From a virus: a stretch of 20,337 nt of DNA. The stretch is from the IMG/VR virus record IMGVR_UViG_3300021959_000532, positions 1 to 20,337 of that record. One strand, given 5' to 3'. A program made the position numbers and the translations under genes. Below the pieces are notes generated by a model, which saw only the letters and a list, made by a program, of their open reading frames with translations, was not told the origin of the DNA and searched no databases. Shown piece after piece: positions 7,720-15,200 of the stretch (positions within the stretch are counted from its first letter, which is position 1; each line of letters begins with the position of its first letter).

Positions 7720-8175
7720 GTGTCTCCTCATAAAATAAGAAGAGATGCTATAAAGCATGGGTATAGGAGTGGCTTAGAGCATAAGTTATCTATCTATCTT
7801 GATGAATTAAAACATAAATATCTTTATGAAAAGATTAAGATAGAATGGGAAGATTTATCATACCGCACCTATACCCCTGACTTTGTGTTGAACAATGGTA
7901 TCATTATAGAAACAAAAGGTAGGTTTCTAGCACTTGATAGACGAAAACATCTAGCCATTAAAAAGCAACATCCAAAGTTAGATATAAGATTTGTATTTAC
8001 AAATAGTAGAAGTAAACTAAGAAAAGGTGCTAAATCTACATATGCAGATTGGTGTATTAAATATGGTTTTAGGTATTATGATAGGATTATTCCTGAAGAT
8101 TGGTTAAAAGAAAAAGGTAAAAATAAACATCCTAAGTTTATAAAATTTATGGGTAATAAAGTAAGGAGAAAATAA
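7720..8175 (+). CDS. Endonuclease I, Holliday junction resolvase (T7 gp3 family)
   Basis: A 151-residue protein that follows T7 endonuclease I (149 residues) over most of its length. Catalytic residues align at nearly the same numbers: E20 (GYRSGLEHK), D54 (TYTPDF), E64 and K66 (IIETKG), compared with E20, D55, E65 and K67 in T7. Later blocks 'KHLAIKKQHPKLDIRFVF' and 'IIPEDWLKE' also match the family. The enzyme is a dimer that cleaves four-way junctions and branched DNA; it clears replication intermediates before packaging and helps break down host DNA. It begins with GTG immediately after the preceding TAG with no clear ribosome binding site, so translation is probably coupled. The fit of E20 to T7 numbering supports this start. 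Confidence 0.95.
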   Translation: MSPHKIRRDAIKHGYRSGLEHKLSIYLDELKHKYLYEKIKIEWEDLSYRTYTPDFVLNNGIIIETKGRFLALDRRKHLAIKKQHPKLDIRFVFTNSRSKLRKGAKSTYADWCIKYGFRYYDRIIPEDWLKEKGKNKHPKFIKFMGNKVRRK

Positions 8176-8507
8176 TGGAAGCAGATAATAAAGGCAACAG
8201 ATTTTTTATAGAAGTAATACCAGATGTTACAAAGGATGGTCAATTTACAGGCATGTTTAATTTACAAATATGTGCTACTCCTATTAATATATCCGAAGAT
8301 GGCTTTGACAGAGTAGAGCACATATGCCAATTAGGATGTGCGGCATTGTCTTTGATGCAGGAAGATGAAGAATTTAAAAATACAGTATACGATTTTATGA
8401 TGTCACCACAAATAAGTGACAATGATAATCAAATTATAAAACCAACAATAAAAGATGTTACAGAAAATGTAATAACTTTAGACTTTAATAAGGAAACAAA
8501 GCATTGA
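8175..8507 (+). CDS. Hypothetical phage protein
   Basis: A 110-residue acidic protein I do not recognise. It has alternating beta-type segments at the N-terminus (FFIEVIPDV, FNLQICATPINI), a central helix with three cysteines (near residues 51-56 in 'CQLGCAA'), and an acidic second half. No signal peptide or membrane segment is visible. AAGGAG at 8163-8168 is 6 bases upstream of the ATG, which overlaps the endonuclease I stop by one base (TAATG). It sits between DNA-processing and nucleotide-metabolism genes, so an accessory replication role would fit the context, but this is not shown. Confidence 0.75.
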   Translation: MEADNKGNRFFIEVIPDVTKDGQFTGMFNLQICATPINISEDGFDRVEHICQLGCAALSLMQEDEEFKNTVYDFMMSPQISDNDNQIIKPTIKDVTENVITLDFNKETKH

Positions 8508-8570
8508 CTTATGTTAATAAAAAGAGTACAAAAGATATGAGACACTTAGAATACATGGCTTACCAATCAG

Positions 8571-8578
8571 AAAAGGAG
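8571..8578 (+). promoter_or_regulatory. Ribosome binding site deciding the 8585 start
   Basis: AAAAGGAG, 6 bases before the ATG at 8585. It argues for the 74-residue product over a longer frame that could begin with TTG at 8504. Confidence 0.7.
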
Positions 8579-8584
8579 AAAAAA

Positions 8585-8809
8585 ATGGAAAAGCAAGACA
8601 TGGTTAATAGTCCTGCCCATTATAACAAAGCAGGTATTGAAACTATAGATGCATTAGAAGCAATGCTTACGAATGGGTTTGATTATTATTTACAAGGAAA
8701 CATAGTCAAGTACTTATGGAGATACAGATACAAGAATGGTGTAGAAGACCTCAAGAAAGCACAGTGGTATCTGAATAAACTTATTGAGGTCTATGATGGT
8801 AAAAGTTAA
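8585..8809 (+). CDS. DUF3310 family protein (annotated elsewhere as SaV-like nucleotide kinase)
   Basis: A 74-residue protein matching DUF3310 from end to end: 'NSPAHYNKAGIETIDALEAML' near the start (written here in its parts NSPAHYNKAG and IETIDALEAML), 'GNIVKYLWRYRYKNG' in the middle and 'DLKKAQWYLNKLIE' at the end. The family is widespread in phages; some databases call it a nucleotide kinase, but direct biochemical proof is limited. I chose ATG 8585 over the upstream TTG because of the strong ribosome binding site and because the family domain begins just after it. It lies upstream of ribonucleotide reductase, in line with a nucleotide-related role. Confidence 0.85.
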   Translation: MEKQDMVNSPAHYNKAGIETIDALEAMLTNGFDYYLQGNIVKYLWRYRYKNGVEDLKKAQWYLNKLIEVYDGKS

Positions 8810-8810
8810 T

Positions 8811-8972
8811 ATGATGATATCAATGAAGGTAGACCCTGAAGAATATCCCATACCTTCAGACGGAAGATTAGACGAAGAAATAGAGGATTATATAACCGAT
8901 TTAATACACGAGATAGAAGGAATAAAAATCACGAACATGAGAATTACAATGGAGAATAAAGATTATGATTAG
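8811..8972 (+). CDS. Small acidic phage protein, unknown function
   Basis: About 53 residues. The sequence is acidic, with a 'DGRLDEEIEDYITDLIHEIEG' helix (residues near 21-41, given in part) followed by a short beta-like 'IKITNMRITM' segment. I see no named domain. Several in-frame starts exist: ATG at 8793, 8811, 8814 and 8823. I chose 8811, one base after the DUF3310 stop, but no good ribosome binding site separates them; GAGG at 8786-8789 could serve 8793. The stop overlaps the first bases of the reductase gene (ATGATTAG), which suggests coupled translation with it. Confidence 0.65.
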   Translation: MMISMKVDPEEYPIPSDGRLDEEIEDYITDLIHEIEGIKITNMRITMENKDYD

Positions 8973-10878
8973 CAACTATTTACCTACCGACTACCAAAAT
9001 TTTATAGCACTCTCTCGCTATGCAAGGTGGAAAGACGATGAACAAAGAAGAGAGAATTGGGGAGAAACAGTAGATAGATACTTTAATTACATGAGTACTC
9101 ATCTAAATAATAATTATGGTTTTACTTTAACAAAAGCTTTGAAAGAAAAGCTAACACATCAAATATTGAATTTAGGTGTCATGCCTAGTATGAGAGCTTT
9201 GATGACAGCAGGTCCTGCTTTGGATAGATGTCATGTAGGTGGATATAACTGTAGCTATATACCTGTAGATAGCCCACGTTCATTTGATGAATGCATGTAC
9301 ATACTTATGTGTGGCACGGGTGTAGGTTTCTCTGTTGAACGTGAGAATATAGACAAGCTACCTATTGTCAATGAGCACTTTGAGGACAGCACTACTATCA
9401 TCACTGTCGCTGACTCTAGACCAGGTTGGGCAAAAGCACTGAGAGAACTTATCGCTATGTTATATGTAGGACAAGTTCCAAAATGGGATGTATCACAGGT
9501 AAGACCCGCAGGTGCTAGGCTAAAAACATTTGGTGGTAGAGCATCTGGTCCTGCTCCCTTAGTTGAGTTGTTTCAGTTCTGCATACAGAAATTCAAAGGA
9601 GCTAAAGGCAGAAGACTATTTCCTATTGAGTGCCACGATTTAATGTGCAAGATTGGTGAGGTTGTAGTTGTAGGTGGTGTAAGACGTTCTGCTCTTATCT
9701 CTTTATCTAAGTTAGGCGATGACCAAATGAGACATGCTAAGTCAGGTCAATGGTGGGAGAATGAAGGGCAAAGAGCCTTAGCTAATAACTCTGTAGCATT
9801 TAAAGGTAAGCCTGAGATGGGTACATTCATGCGAGAGTGGACATCTTTATATGAATCCAAGTCAGGTGAACGTGGTATATTTAATAGACAAGCAGCTAAA
9901 GTTAAAGCACAAGAGAATGGTAGGAGAGATGCTGACCACTACTTTGGATGTAATCCTTGCAGTGAGATTATACTTAGACCTTATCAGTTCTGTAATCTTA
10001 CTGAAGTTGTATGCAGAGCTACAGATGACTTAGCATCTTTGACAGAGAAAGTACGTATGGCTACTATACTTGGTACATTTCAATCCACACTTACAAACTT
10101 TAAATATTTACGTAAAGTATGGAAAGATAACACAGAGGAAGAGAGATTATTAGGAGTTTCCCTAACAGGTATCTTGGATACAAATATATGGACAGAAGAA
10201 GTACTTACTATGTTAAGAGAAGTAGCGGTAGAAACTAATAAGAAGATGGCTAAAGACTTAGGTATACCACAGTCAACTGCTATTACTTGTGTAAAGCCAA
10301 GTGGTACAGTTAGTCAATTAGTTGACAGTGCATCAGGTATTCATGCTAGACACAATGACTACTACGTCAGAACTGTACGTGGCGATAACAAAGACCCATT
10401 AACACAGTTTATGAAAGAGAGTGGTATACCAAGTGAGCCTTGTGTTATGAAACCTGATAGCACTACTGTGTTCAGCTTTCCTATGAAGTCACCTGAAGGT
10501 GCTGTCACTAGAACACAGATGTCTGCTATTGAACAGCTAGAGTATTGGCTCATGTTCCAAAGACATTGGTGTGAACACAAGCCTTCTGTTACTGTGTCTG
10601 TCAAGGAAGATGAATGGATGGATGTAGGAGCATGGGTATACAAGAACTTTGATGAAGTGTCAGGTATATCTTTCTTGCCATTCAGTGACCATACATATGC
10701 TCAAGCTCCTTACCAAGATATAAATAAAGAAGAGTATACTGAATTATATAGTAAGATGCCTATGTCTATTGATTGGTCTAAGTTAGCAGACTTTGAGAAG
10801 GAAGACACAACTAGTGGTGGTAGAGAACTAGCTTGCACAGCAGATGCGTGTGAGATGGTTGACATACAGGCTAGTTAA
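8965..10878 (+). CDS. nrdJ: Ribonucleotide reductase, class II, adenosylcobalamin-dependent, monomeric
   Basis: A 637-residue enzyme that reduces ribonucleotides to deoxyribonucleotides for phage DNA synthesis, using adenosylcobalamin to make its thiyl radical. Key residues by comparison with Lactobacillus RTPR: C96 (GGYNCSY) as the first redox cysteine, the radical site C332 with N330 and E334 (FGCNPCSEI), the second redox cysteine C343 (QFCNLTEV) exactly 11 residues later as in RTPR, and a C-terminal swinging pair C624/C629 (CTADAC). 'CVKPSGTVSQLVDSASGIHAR' (442-462, in parts) is the typical phosphate-binding region. No NrdA ATP cone or NrdB partner is present. It is about 100 residues shorter than RTPR. 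GGAG lies 10 bases upstream of the ATG. Activity depends on host cobalamin supply and a host thioredoxin-type reductant. Confidence 0.95.
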   Translation: MISNYLPTDYQNFIALSRYARWKDDEQRRENWGETVDRYFNYMSTHLNNNYGFTLTKALKEKLTHQILNLGVMPSMRALMTAGPALDRCHVGGYNCSYIPVDSPRSFDECMYILMCGTGVGFSVERENIDKLPIVNEHFEDSTTIITVADSRPGWAKALRELIAMLYVGQVPKWDVSQVRPAGARLKTFGGRASGPAPLVELFQFCIQKFKGAKGRRLFPIECHDLMCKIGEVVVVGGVRRSALISLSKLGDDQMRHAKSGQWWENEGQRALANNSVAFKGKPEMGTFMREWTSLYESKSGERGIFNRQAAKVKAQENGRRDADHYFGCNPCSEIILRPYQFCNLTEVVCRATDDLASLTEKVRMATILGTFQSTLTNFKYLRKVWKDNTEEERLLGVSLTGILDTNIWTEEVLTMLREVAVETNKKMAKDLGIPQSTAITCVKPSGTVSQLVDSASGIHARHNDYYVRTVRGDNKDPLTQFMKESGIPSEPCVMKPDSTTVFSFPMKSPEGAVTRTQMSAIEQLEYWLMFQRHWCEHKPSVTVSVKEDEWMDVGAWVYKNFDEVSGISFLPFSDHTYAQAPYQDINKEEYTELYSKMPMSIDWSKLADFEKEDTTSGGRELACTADACEMVDIQAS

Positions 10879-11051
10879 TGCTAGAATCTGCAGAACTATT
10901 ATGGTGGCAATGGTGGTTACTTATCGCCATTTCCATCAATACTACAATAAACTTAATCGTGTTCTTTAAAGGTAGAAAGTTACATATAAGAGAGTTTCTA
11001 CACTTGAAGCCTAAAAGAACTAAACCCTCAACTCCAAGAAAGGAGAAATAA
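10878..11051 (+). CDS. Small single-pass membrane protein, 57 residues
   Basis: A short open frame filling the gap after the reductase gene. It begins with ATG overlapping the reductase stop by one base (TAATG) and ends two bases before the next ATG. The protein has a short acidic start, a tryptophan-rich hydrophobic stretch (residues 7-30: LLWWQWW, then LLIAISI, then INLIVFF) that should span the membrane, and a strongly basic tail (residues 31-57, many K and R). The positive-inside rule would put the tail in the cytoplasm. The exact fit between neighbours and the coherent topology support a real gene. Function is unknown; single-pass phage membrane proteins include holins, spanin parts and inhibitors, none of which is proven here. 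Confidence 0.65.
   Translation: MLESAELLWWQWWLLIAISINTTINLIVFFKGRKLHIREFLHLKPKRTKPSTPRKEK
11039..11045 (+). promoter_or_regulatory. Ribosome binding site for the 11053 gene
   Basis: AAAGGAG, 7 bases before the ATG at 11053. It lies inside the basic tail of the 57-residue membrane protein gene. Confidence 0.7.
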
Positions 11052-11052
11052 T

Positions 11053-11466
11053 ATGGATGTATTAGAACCCTGCATAGAAGATAGAAAAAAGTTTGACATA
11101 GACTTAGAATATGGAAAAGTAAGAGAACGTCATGTAGCAGATATGTTGCAAGACAAAAAGATAGAAGTAAAAAGTGAACGAGGTATGTGGCAAAATACAG
11201 GCAACATAGCTATAGAATATGAAAGTTATGGTAAGCCTAGTGGTATAAATGCCACAGAAGCTGATTATTGGTTTCATAACCTTTGTGTAGGAGATGATAC
11301 TTTCTGCACATTAGTGTTTAAAGTAGATTCTTTAAAGCAAATAATAGAGAATCTTGATTATAAGAGAACAGTTTCAGGTGGAGACCACAATGCATCAAAG
11401 ATGTATTTGTTGAATCTGCAGAAGTTATTCTCATCTGATGTAATAAAATCATTTAAAGGAGTATAA
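11053..11466 (+). CDS. Putative PD-(D/E)XK-like nuclease or nuclease-fold protein
   Basis: A 137-residue protein with a small nuclease-fold look. E25 sits in an N-terminal helix (GKVRERHVADML), followed by a beta strand ending in E38-V-K40 (KKIEVKSE), which matches the (D/E)xK half of a PD-(D/E)XK site, then 'GNIAIEYESYGKPSGI' and 'ATEADYW'. I have seen this block in proteins of marine phages, usually without a function. An acidic residue upstream of E38 in the right strand is not obvious (D34 is a candidate), so catalysis is not assured. The AAAGGAG upstream supports the start. A role in DNA processing or host DNA degradation would fit the neighbouring genes. Confidence 0.6.
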   Translation: MDVLEPCIEDRKKFDIDLEYGKVRERHVADMLQDKKIEVKSERGMWQNTGNIAIEYESYGKPSGINATEADYWFHNLCVGDDTFCTLVFKVDSLKQIIENLDYKRTVSGGDHNASKMYLLNLQKLFSSDVIKSFKGV

Positions 11467-11467
11467 T

Positions 11468-11728
11468 ATGAGAGACATGATAATAAATGCGATAAAAACT
11501 AAGATGATAGGGCAGATGAATGCTCATATAGCTAATGCAGAGGTTATGTTAAATAATCCTGTTGGTGCAAGAGACAGAGCAACTGTGATAGACACGATTG
11601 AGAAAGAGTTGTCTGCTTTAGAACATCTTGATGGAAGACTTAACGTACTAACTAAATATTTTGAAAGGAGTAATGAGAATGCAATTGAGAATCAACAACA
11701 AGAGAAAGAGAAATCCAAATCTAAGTAA
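11468..11728 (+). CDS. Small helical conserved phage protein
   Basis: An 86-residue protein, mostly helical: an amphipathic N-terminal helix (residues 1-29, 'MIINAIKTKMIGQMNAHIANAEV' in part), the segment 'LNNPVGARDR' and a second helix ending in 'LNVLTKYF', then a charged, low-complexity tail rich in E, K, Q and S. The 'NPVG...VIDTIEKEL' arrangement recalls small conserved proteins of marine cyanophages, from memory and not checked. AAAGGAG at 11455-11461 lies 6 bases upstream of the ATG. The 3' end overlaps the next gene by about 50 bases. No function can be assigned. Confidence 0.75.
   Translation: MRDMIINAIKTKMIGQMNAHIANAEVMLNNPVGARDRATVIDTIEKELSALEHLDGRLNVLTKYFERSNENAIENQQQEKEKSKSK
11664..11670 (+). 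promoter_or_regulatory. Ribosome binding site for the RMF-like gene
   Basis: AAAGGAG inside the preceding gene, 8 bases before ATG 11679 but only 2 before ATG 11673. The spacing favours 11679. Confidence 0.6.
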
Positions 11729-11927
11729 ATACGATGCACCTTTAAAGATACAATTCAATAGAGGTCTCAGTGATTTTAAAAGAGGTAAGATTGTCAATCC
11801 TTATAACCCCAATACTATGCAAGCACGAGAGTGGGATAGGGGTTTTAATGTATCCTACTTTCAACGATTAGAAAGGGTCAAACGAGATGAAGCTAGAAGA
11901 AGAAGCGAGAAAATTTATGCAGGATAA
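11679..11927 (+). CDS. RMF-like small basic protein
   Basis: An 82-residue, strongly basic protein. The middle reads G29, then G36, then N40-P41-Y42, and W52 with G55-F56 (NPYNPNTMQAREWDRGF). This is the pattern of the ribosome modulation factor (RMF) group: a glycine-containing helix, a (C/N)PY turn, and a helix with W..G(W/F). E. coli RMF binds the 30S subunit and drives 100S dimers in stationary phase; related small proteins occur in phages. Here the N-terminal ~15 residues and the C-terminal ~20 residues add extra basic charge. The start at 11679 is chosen on ribosome binding site spacing; 11673 adds two residues. It overlaps the gene before it by 50 bases and MazG by 41. Family membership is probable but rests on pattern only. 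Confidence 0.55.
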   Translation: MQLRINNKRKRNPNLSKYDAPLKIQFNRGLSDFKRGKIVNPYNPNTMQAREWDRGFNVSYFQRLERVKRDEARRRSEKIYAG

Positions 11928-12276
11928 ATTAGTTATAGAAGAAGTAATGACTGCTGAGTTTTATGAAATGAAAGCAGGACAGACAGCTATCTTCCCTGAA
12001 CACAAAGCCCTAGAGTACTTAGCTCTAGGGTTAACGAGTGAAGCAGGGGAAGTTGCAGGTAAGGTAAAGAAACTTATACGTGATGGTGAGGATATGGAAG
12101 GCTTTGAATTAAAGAAGATAGCCATAGCATCAGAGGTAGGTGACGTACTTTGGTATTGTGCTATGCTTTCTAAAGAGGTAGGTGTTCCATTGAATGATAT
12201 TATGAAAGATAATTTAAAGAAGTTACACGGAAGAAAGATACGTGGAACATTGCATGGGTCAGGAGATAACAGGTAG
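11887..12276 (+). CDS. mazG: MazG-like nucleotide pyrophosphohydrolase
   Basis: A 129-residue all-alpha NTP pyrophosphatase. The metal-binding motif is complete: E52 and E55 in 'SEAGE', E83 and D86 in 'SEVGDVLWY'. The C-terminal 'NLKKLHGRKIRG' (109-120) matches the family's closing helix. MazG-type enzymes convert NTPs, dNTPs or (p)ppGpp-like nucleotides to monophosphates; in marine phages it is a common auxiliary gene thought to alter host nucleotide pools. It is the last gene of the + strand module. ATG 11887 has AAAGG 10 bases upstream; ATG 11917 is an alternative that would shorten the overlap with the RMF-like gene to 11 bases. Its stop is 2 bases from the stop of the opposite-strand gene. 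Confidence 0.88.
   Translation: MKLEEEARKFMQDKLVIEEVMTAEFYEMKAGQTAIFPEHKALEYLALGLTSEAGEVAGKVKKLIRDGEDMEGFELKKIAIASEVGDVLWYCAMLSKEVGVPLNDIMKDNLKKLHGRKIRGTLHGSGDNR
12008..12030 (+). repeat. Perfect 8-bp inverted repeat (hairpin) inside mazG
   Basis: CCCTAGAG at 12008-12015 is the exact reverse complement of CTCTAGGG at 12023-12030, with a 7-base loop. A G-T wobble and an A-T pair could extend the stem by two. No T-run follows, so it is not a normal intrinsic terminator. It encodes 'ALEYLALG' in MazG, and repeated Leu/Ala codons may explain the symmetry by chance. Confidence 0.6.
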
Positions 12277-12278
12277 CT

Positions 12279-15200
12279 TTAGTTTAACTCTTGGAATGCT
12301 TTAGCTGTTGTTGGAAATAATTCTTTTTCACCGAACATTTCTTGATATACAGATAAAGCTCCTAAGTAATCACCATCTATACCTTCTCCAACTGTGACAT
12401 CGTACATGCTTGTACCATTACCATAGTTAGGACTATTTTTATACTGTCTTTCTACCAAGGCTCTTTGTGTTTTTGGTATGTCAAAAAACCTAGCTCTAAA
12501 TTTTCTATTTCTTTCTAGTGGTGTGTCTTTAGGAGAAGGTTTAATAACTTTCATCCTAGATACACCTCTGTAAGCATTGATTAAGTCTTTAAGATGCTTT
12601 CTTTTTAAACCATCAGAAGGTAAATCTTGATAGTCATTACTGAGTATGTAAGGTAGGATATAGTTATCCATAGCCCTACCCATCTCACCTTTTGATAAGT
12701 TTGACCACACACCTTCACCTTTAAATTTTCTAGGAGCTATTTCTCTAAAATCAAACCTTAATCTATCAAGCTCTGCTTGTATCATTGTTTTTGATTCTTT
12801 CTGTGTAAATCCTGTAAGCATTTTAACAAAAGGATTTACATTTCTTAATGGTCTGTCTCTACTAGGATTATATATAGGGGTGTCTTCTTCTTCGTCATAC
12901 TTCTTAGGAAGAGGTCTTGTTGCCCTTTTGAGCATATACTCCATCATATCAACATCATTAGTGTCTTGAACTATTCTGTAGTTAGGGTCTAATACAGTTC
13001 CAGCTATGTCCTTTAATACGCCGCCACCTACTAGTGCAGTACCAAAGAAATCACCAGCTATTCTTGCAGTTACTTCTTCAAATTCTTGCTCACTAGCACC
13101 TTCTCCATTTATGTTAAGTAGATTATCAACTAAACTATCTACAACATATAAACCTGTACCTGCTCTACCTAGACCACCTGTAAATGCATTTATAAAATCT
13201 CTAGTTTTTCCAGGTATACCTACAGCAACTTTTTTATTATCATGTATTTGAGGCAATGTCAGTCCTGCAACTTTTCTAGAACTTTCATCAGGACCTGTGT
13301 GTCTATACAACCAATCAGCTAGATAAGCAAAGCCCATGAAAGGACCAAGGGAAGCTGTTAAATCGTAACTTTCACCTTGAAATTTAAAATCATAAGGTCC
13401 TGTATTCTCATCACCAAATTCATGCCTTAATCCATAGAATGCGGATAACATCGCTAAACCTGTAGCTTGTTTAGCAAAAGATTCAGGGTCTAGCTTTATG
13501 AATGATTTCTCTCCAGCCTTTCCTCTTTTATTAAGAATACCCCCCATATTTACCATACCTAATACTGGCATGTGCTCATATTGAAATATTAATTGATTAA
13601 CTAAATAACGTGGAAAAGGTATTGCCGCAGAAGGAAGTATGCCTGATGAAAATTGGATAAAGCCATCAAAGAAAGTATTCATCCACCCTCTTCTCTCCCT
13701 GAATTTACCAGATTGATATGTAAAATCTATAGCTTTTTCCATAGCACCACCTATAGCCTTATCATCTATTAAGCTGAATTTACCCATAGATTTTTGTGCG
13801 TTTATAGGGTCTAAATAGGCTTCCTCGAAAAAACCTTTTAAGCCACCCTTTTGTCCATTAGCAAACATATATTTATCTAGTTCTCTAGAAAACACAGCAC
13901 GTTTAAACATGTTATCACTTAAAGTATTTAAGTAATTCATTTTTCTAGCTACCCAAACAACTCCACTCTCCGCACCTGTAATTTCTCCTACATCTCCCAT
14001 TTCTTTAAACAAGTTCTTAGCTAAATCAGATTTAGAAAACCTCTCATCTCTAAATAGTAATTCTAAAGCCTCTGTTTCCCAAGACTTAGTTCCTAACCAT
14101 AAATCCTTACCATAAGCAGACTGACCTCCTGTTCTCATTTGAGCTATACCAAGGTTTACTGCTCTTTTTGCTTCTTGTTTTAATATATTATCATCTAAAA
14201 CAGACCCTGCTATCTTTTTACCAAGCCCAATACCTGTGTTAATTAAGCCTTCACCTAAGTTATCTAAAGCGTATGCGTAATTTCTCATGTAACCATTTGT
14301 TGTGTTACGTGCAGTAGTAGCAGTTTGAATAGTCATAAAGCCTATACGTGCTTTATTTAGAGCACCAAGATTAAACCAATTATTGTATACATTAGCAACC
14401 TTAGTTCCTATACCACCATTTTGTTCTCTTACGACCTTCTGTGCTGGAGTAACTATATCGCCAAGATTTATTAACTTTTGGTCTAGTTCAGTTATTTCAG
14501 CTAAAAGCTGTTTTCTTTCTAACCTAGCTAATCTACCTGCTCCACCTATTAACCTAGCTGCTTTACTATATTCCTCAACCATTAAAGAAGAAAGCTGTTG
14601 CATACTTATGCCATGTTCATTTAATATTTCATATATTTTATCATCTTTAATTACATTATTACCTAAAGCCCTAGATAACCTAGATGTAAATCTTTCGGTA
14701 GCTACAGCCTTACCACCCTTCTTTGTAGTAACTTCTTTAGCTATAGGTGGAGGTAAAGCATCCATACCTTTTAGGTTTATAATACGTGATGCCGCAGCAG
14801 CTATATTTTCATGTAATTTTTCTTCTAAAGATAAATCAAATCTACCTTGTTTAAATTCTATATCACCTGCTATACCTTCTTTGAACTGCTTTCCTTCTTC
14901 TAACTTTTCAGGAACAGTTTCTTTTAACGCTAGTTTCCTTTTACCTTTTTCAGGCACAAGTTCTACACCTTCTGATATAATATTTTTAAATTCTTTAGCA
15001 TCTTTTTTTGTCTTAGATGAACGAAAAACTTTCTGAGTAAAGTTCTTATGAGCAGATTCAATGTTAACAGATTCTTTTTTTATAGCCACTTGTCTTATTT
15101 GTTCAGCGACATTAGAACTTAATGTACGACTTGTACCTGTTATAGCACCTATTGTACCACTACCTAATGCACTAAAAGTAGTAGCCAATGCTATATTTTC

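Noticed and set aside
12277-12278. Bidirectional terminator at the convergent junction
   Set aside because: No GC-rich stem followed by a T-run is visible on either strand near 12250-12310; only short direct repeats such as AGCTTTAG and GCTTTAGCT.
14383-15036. A 217-residue open frame on the + strand
   Set aside because: It lies wholly inside the 1203-residue - strand gene, is rich in Leu/Ser/Phe as expected of an antisense frame, and has no recognisable motif.
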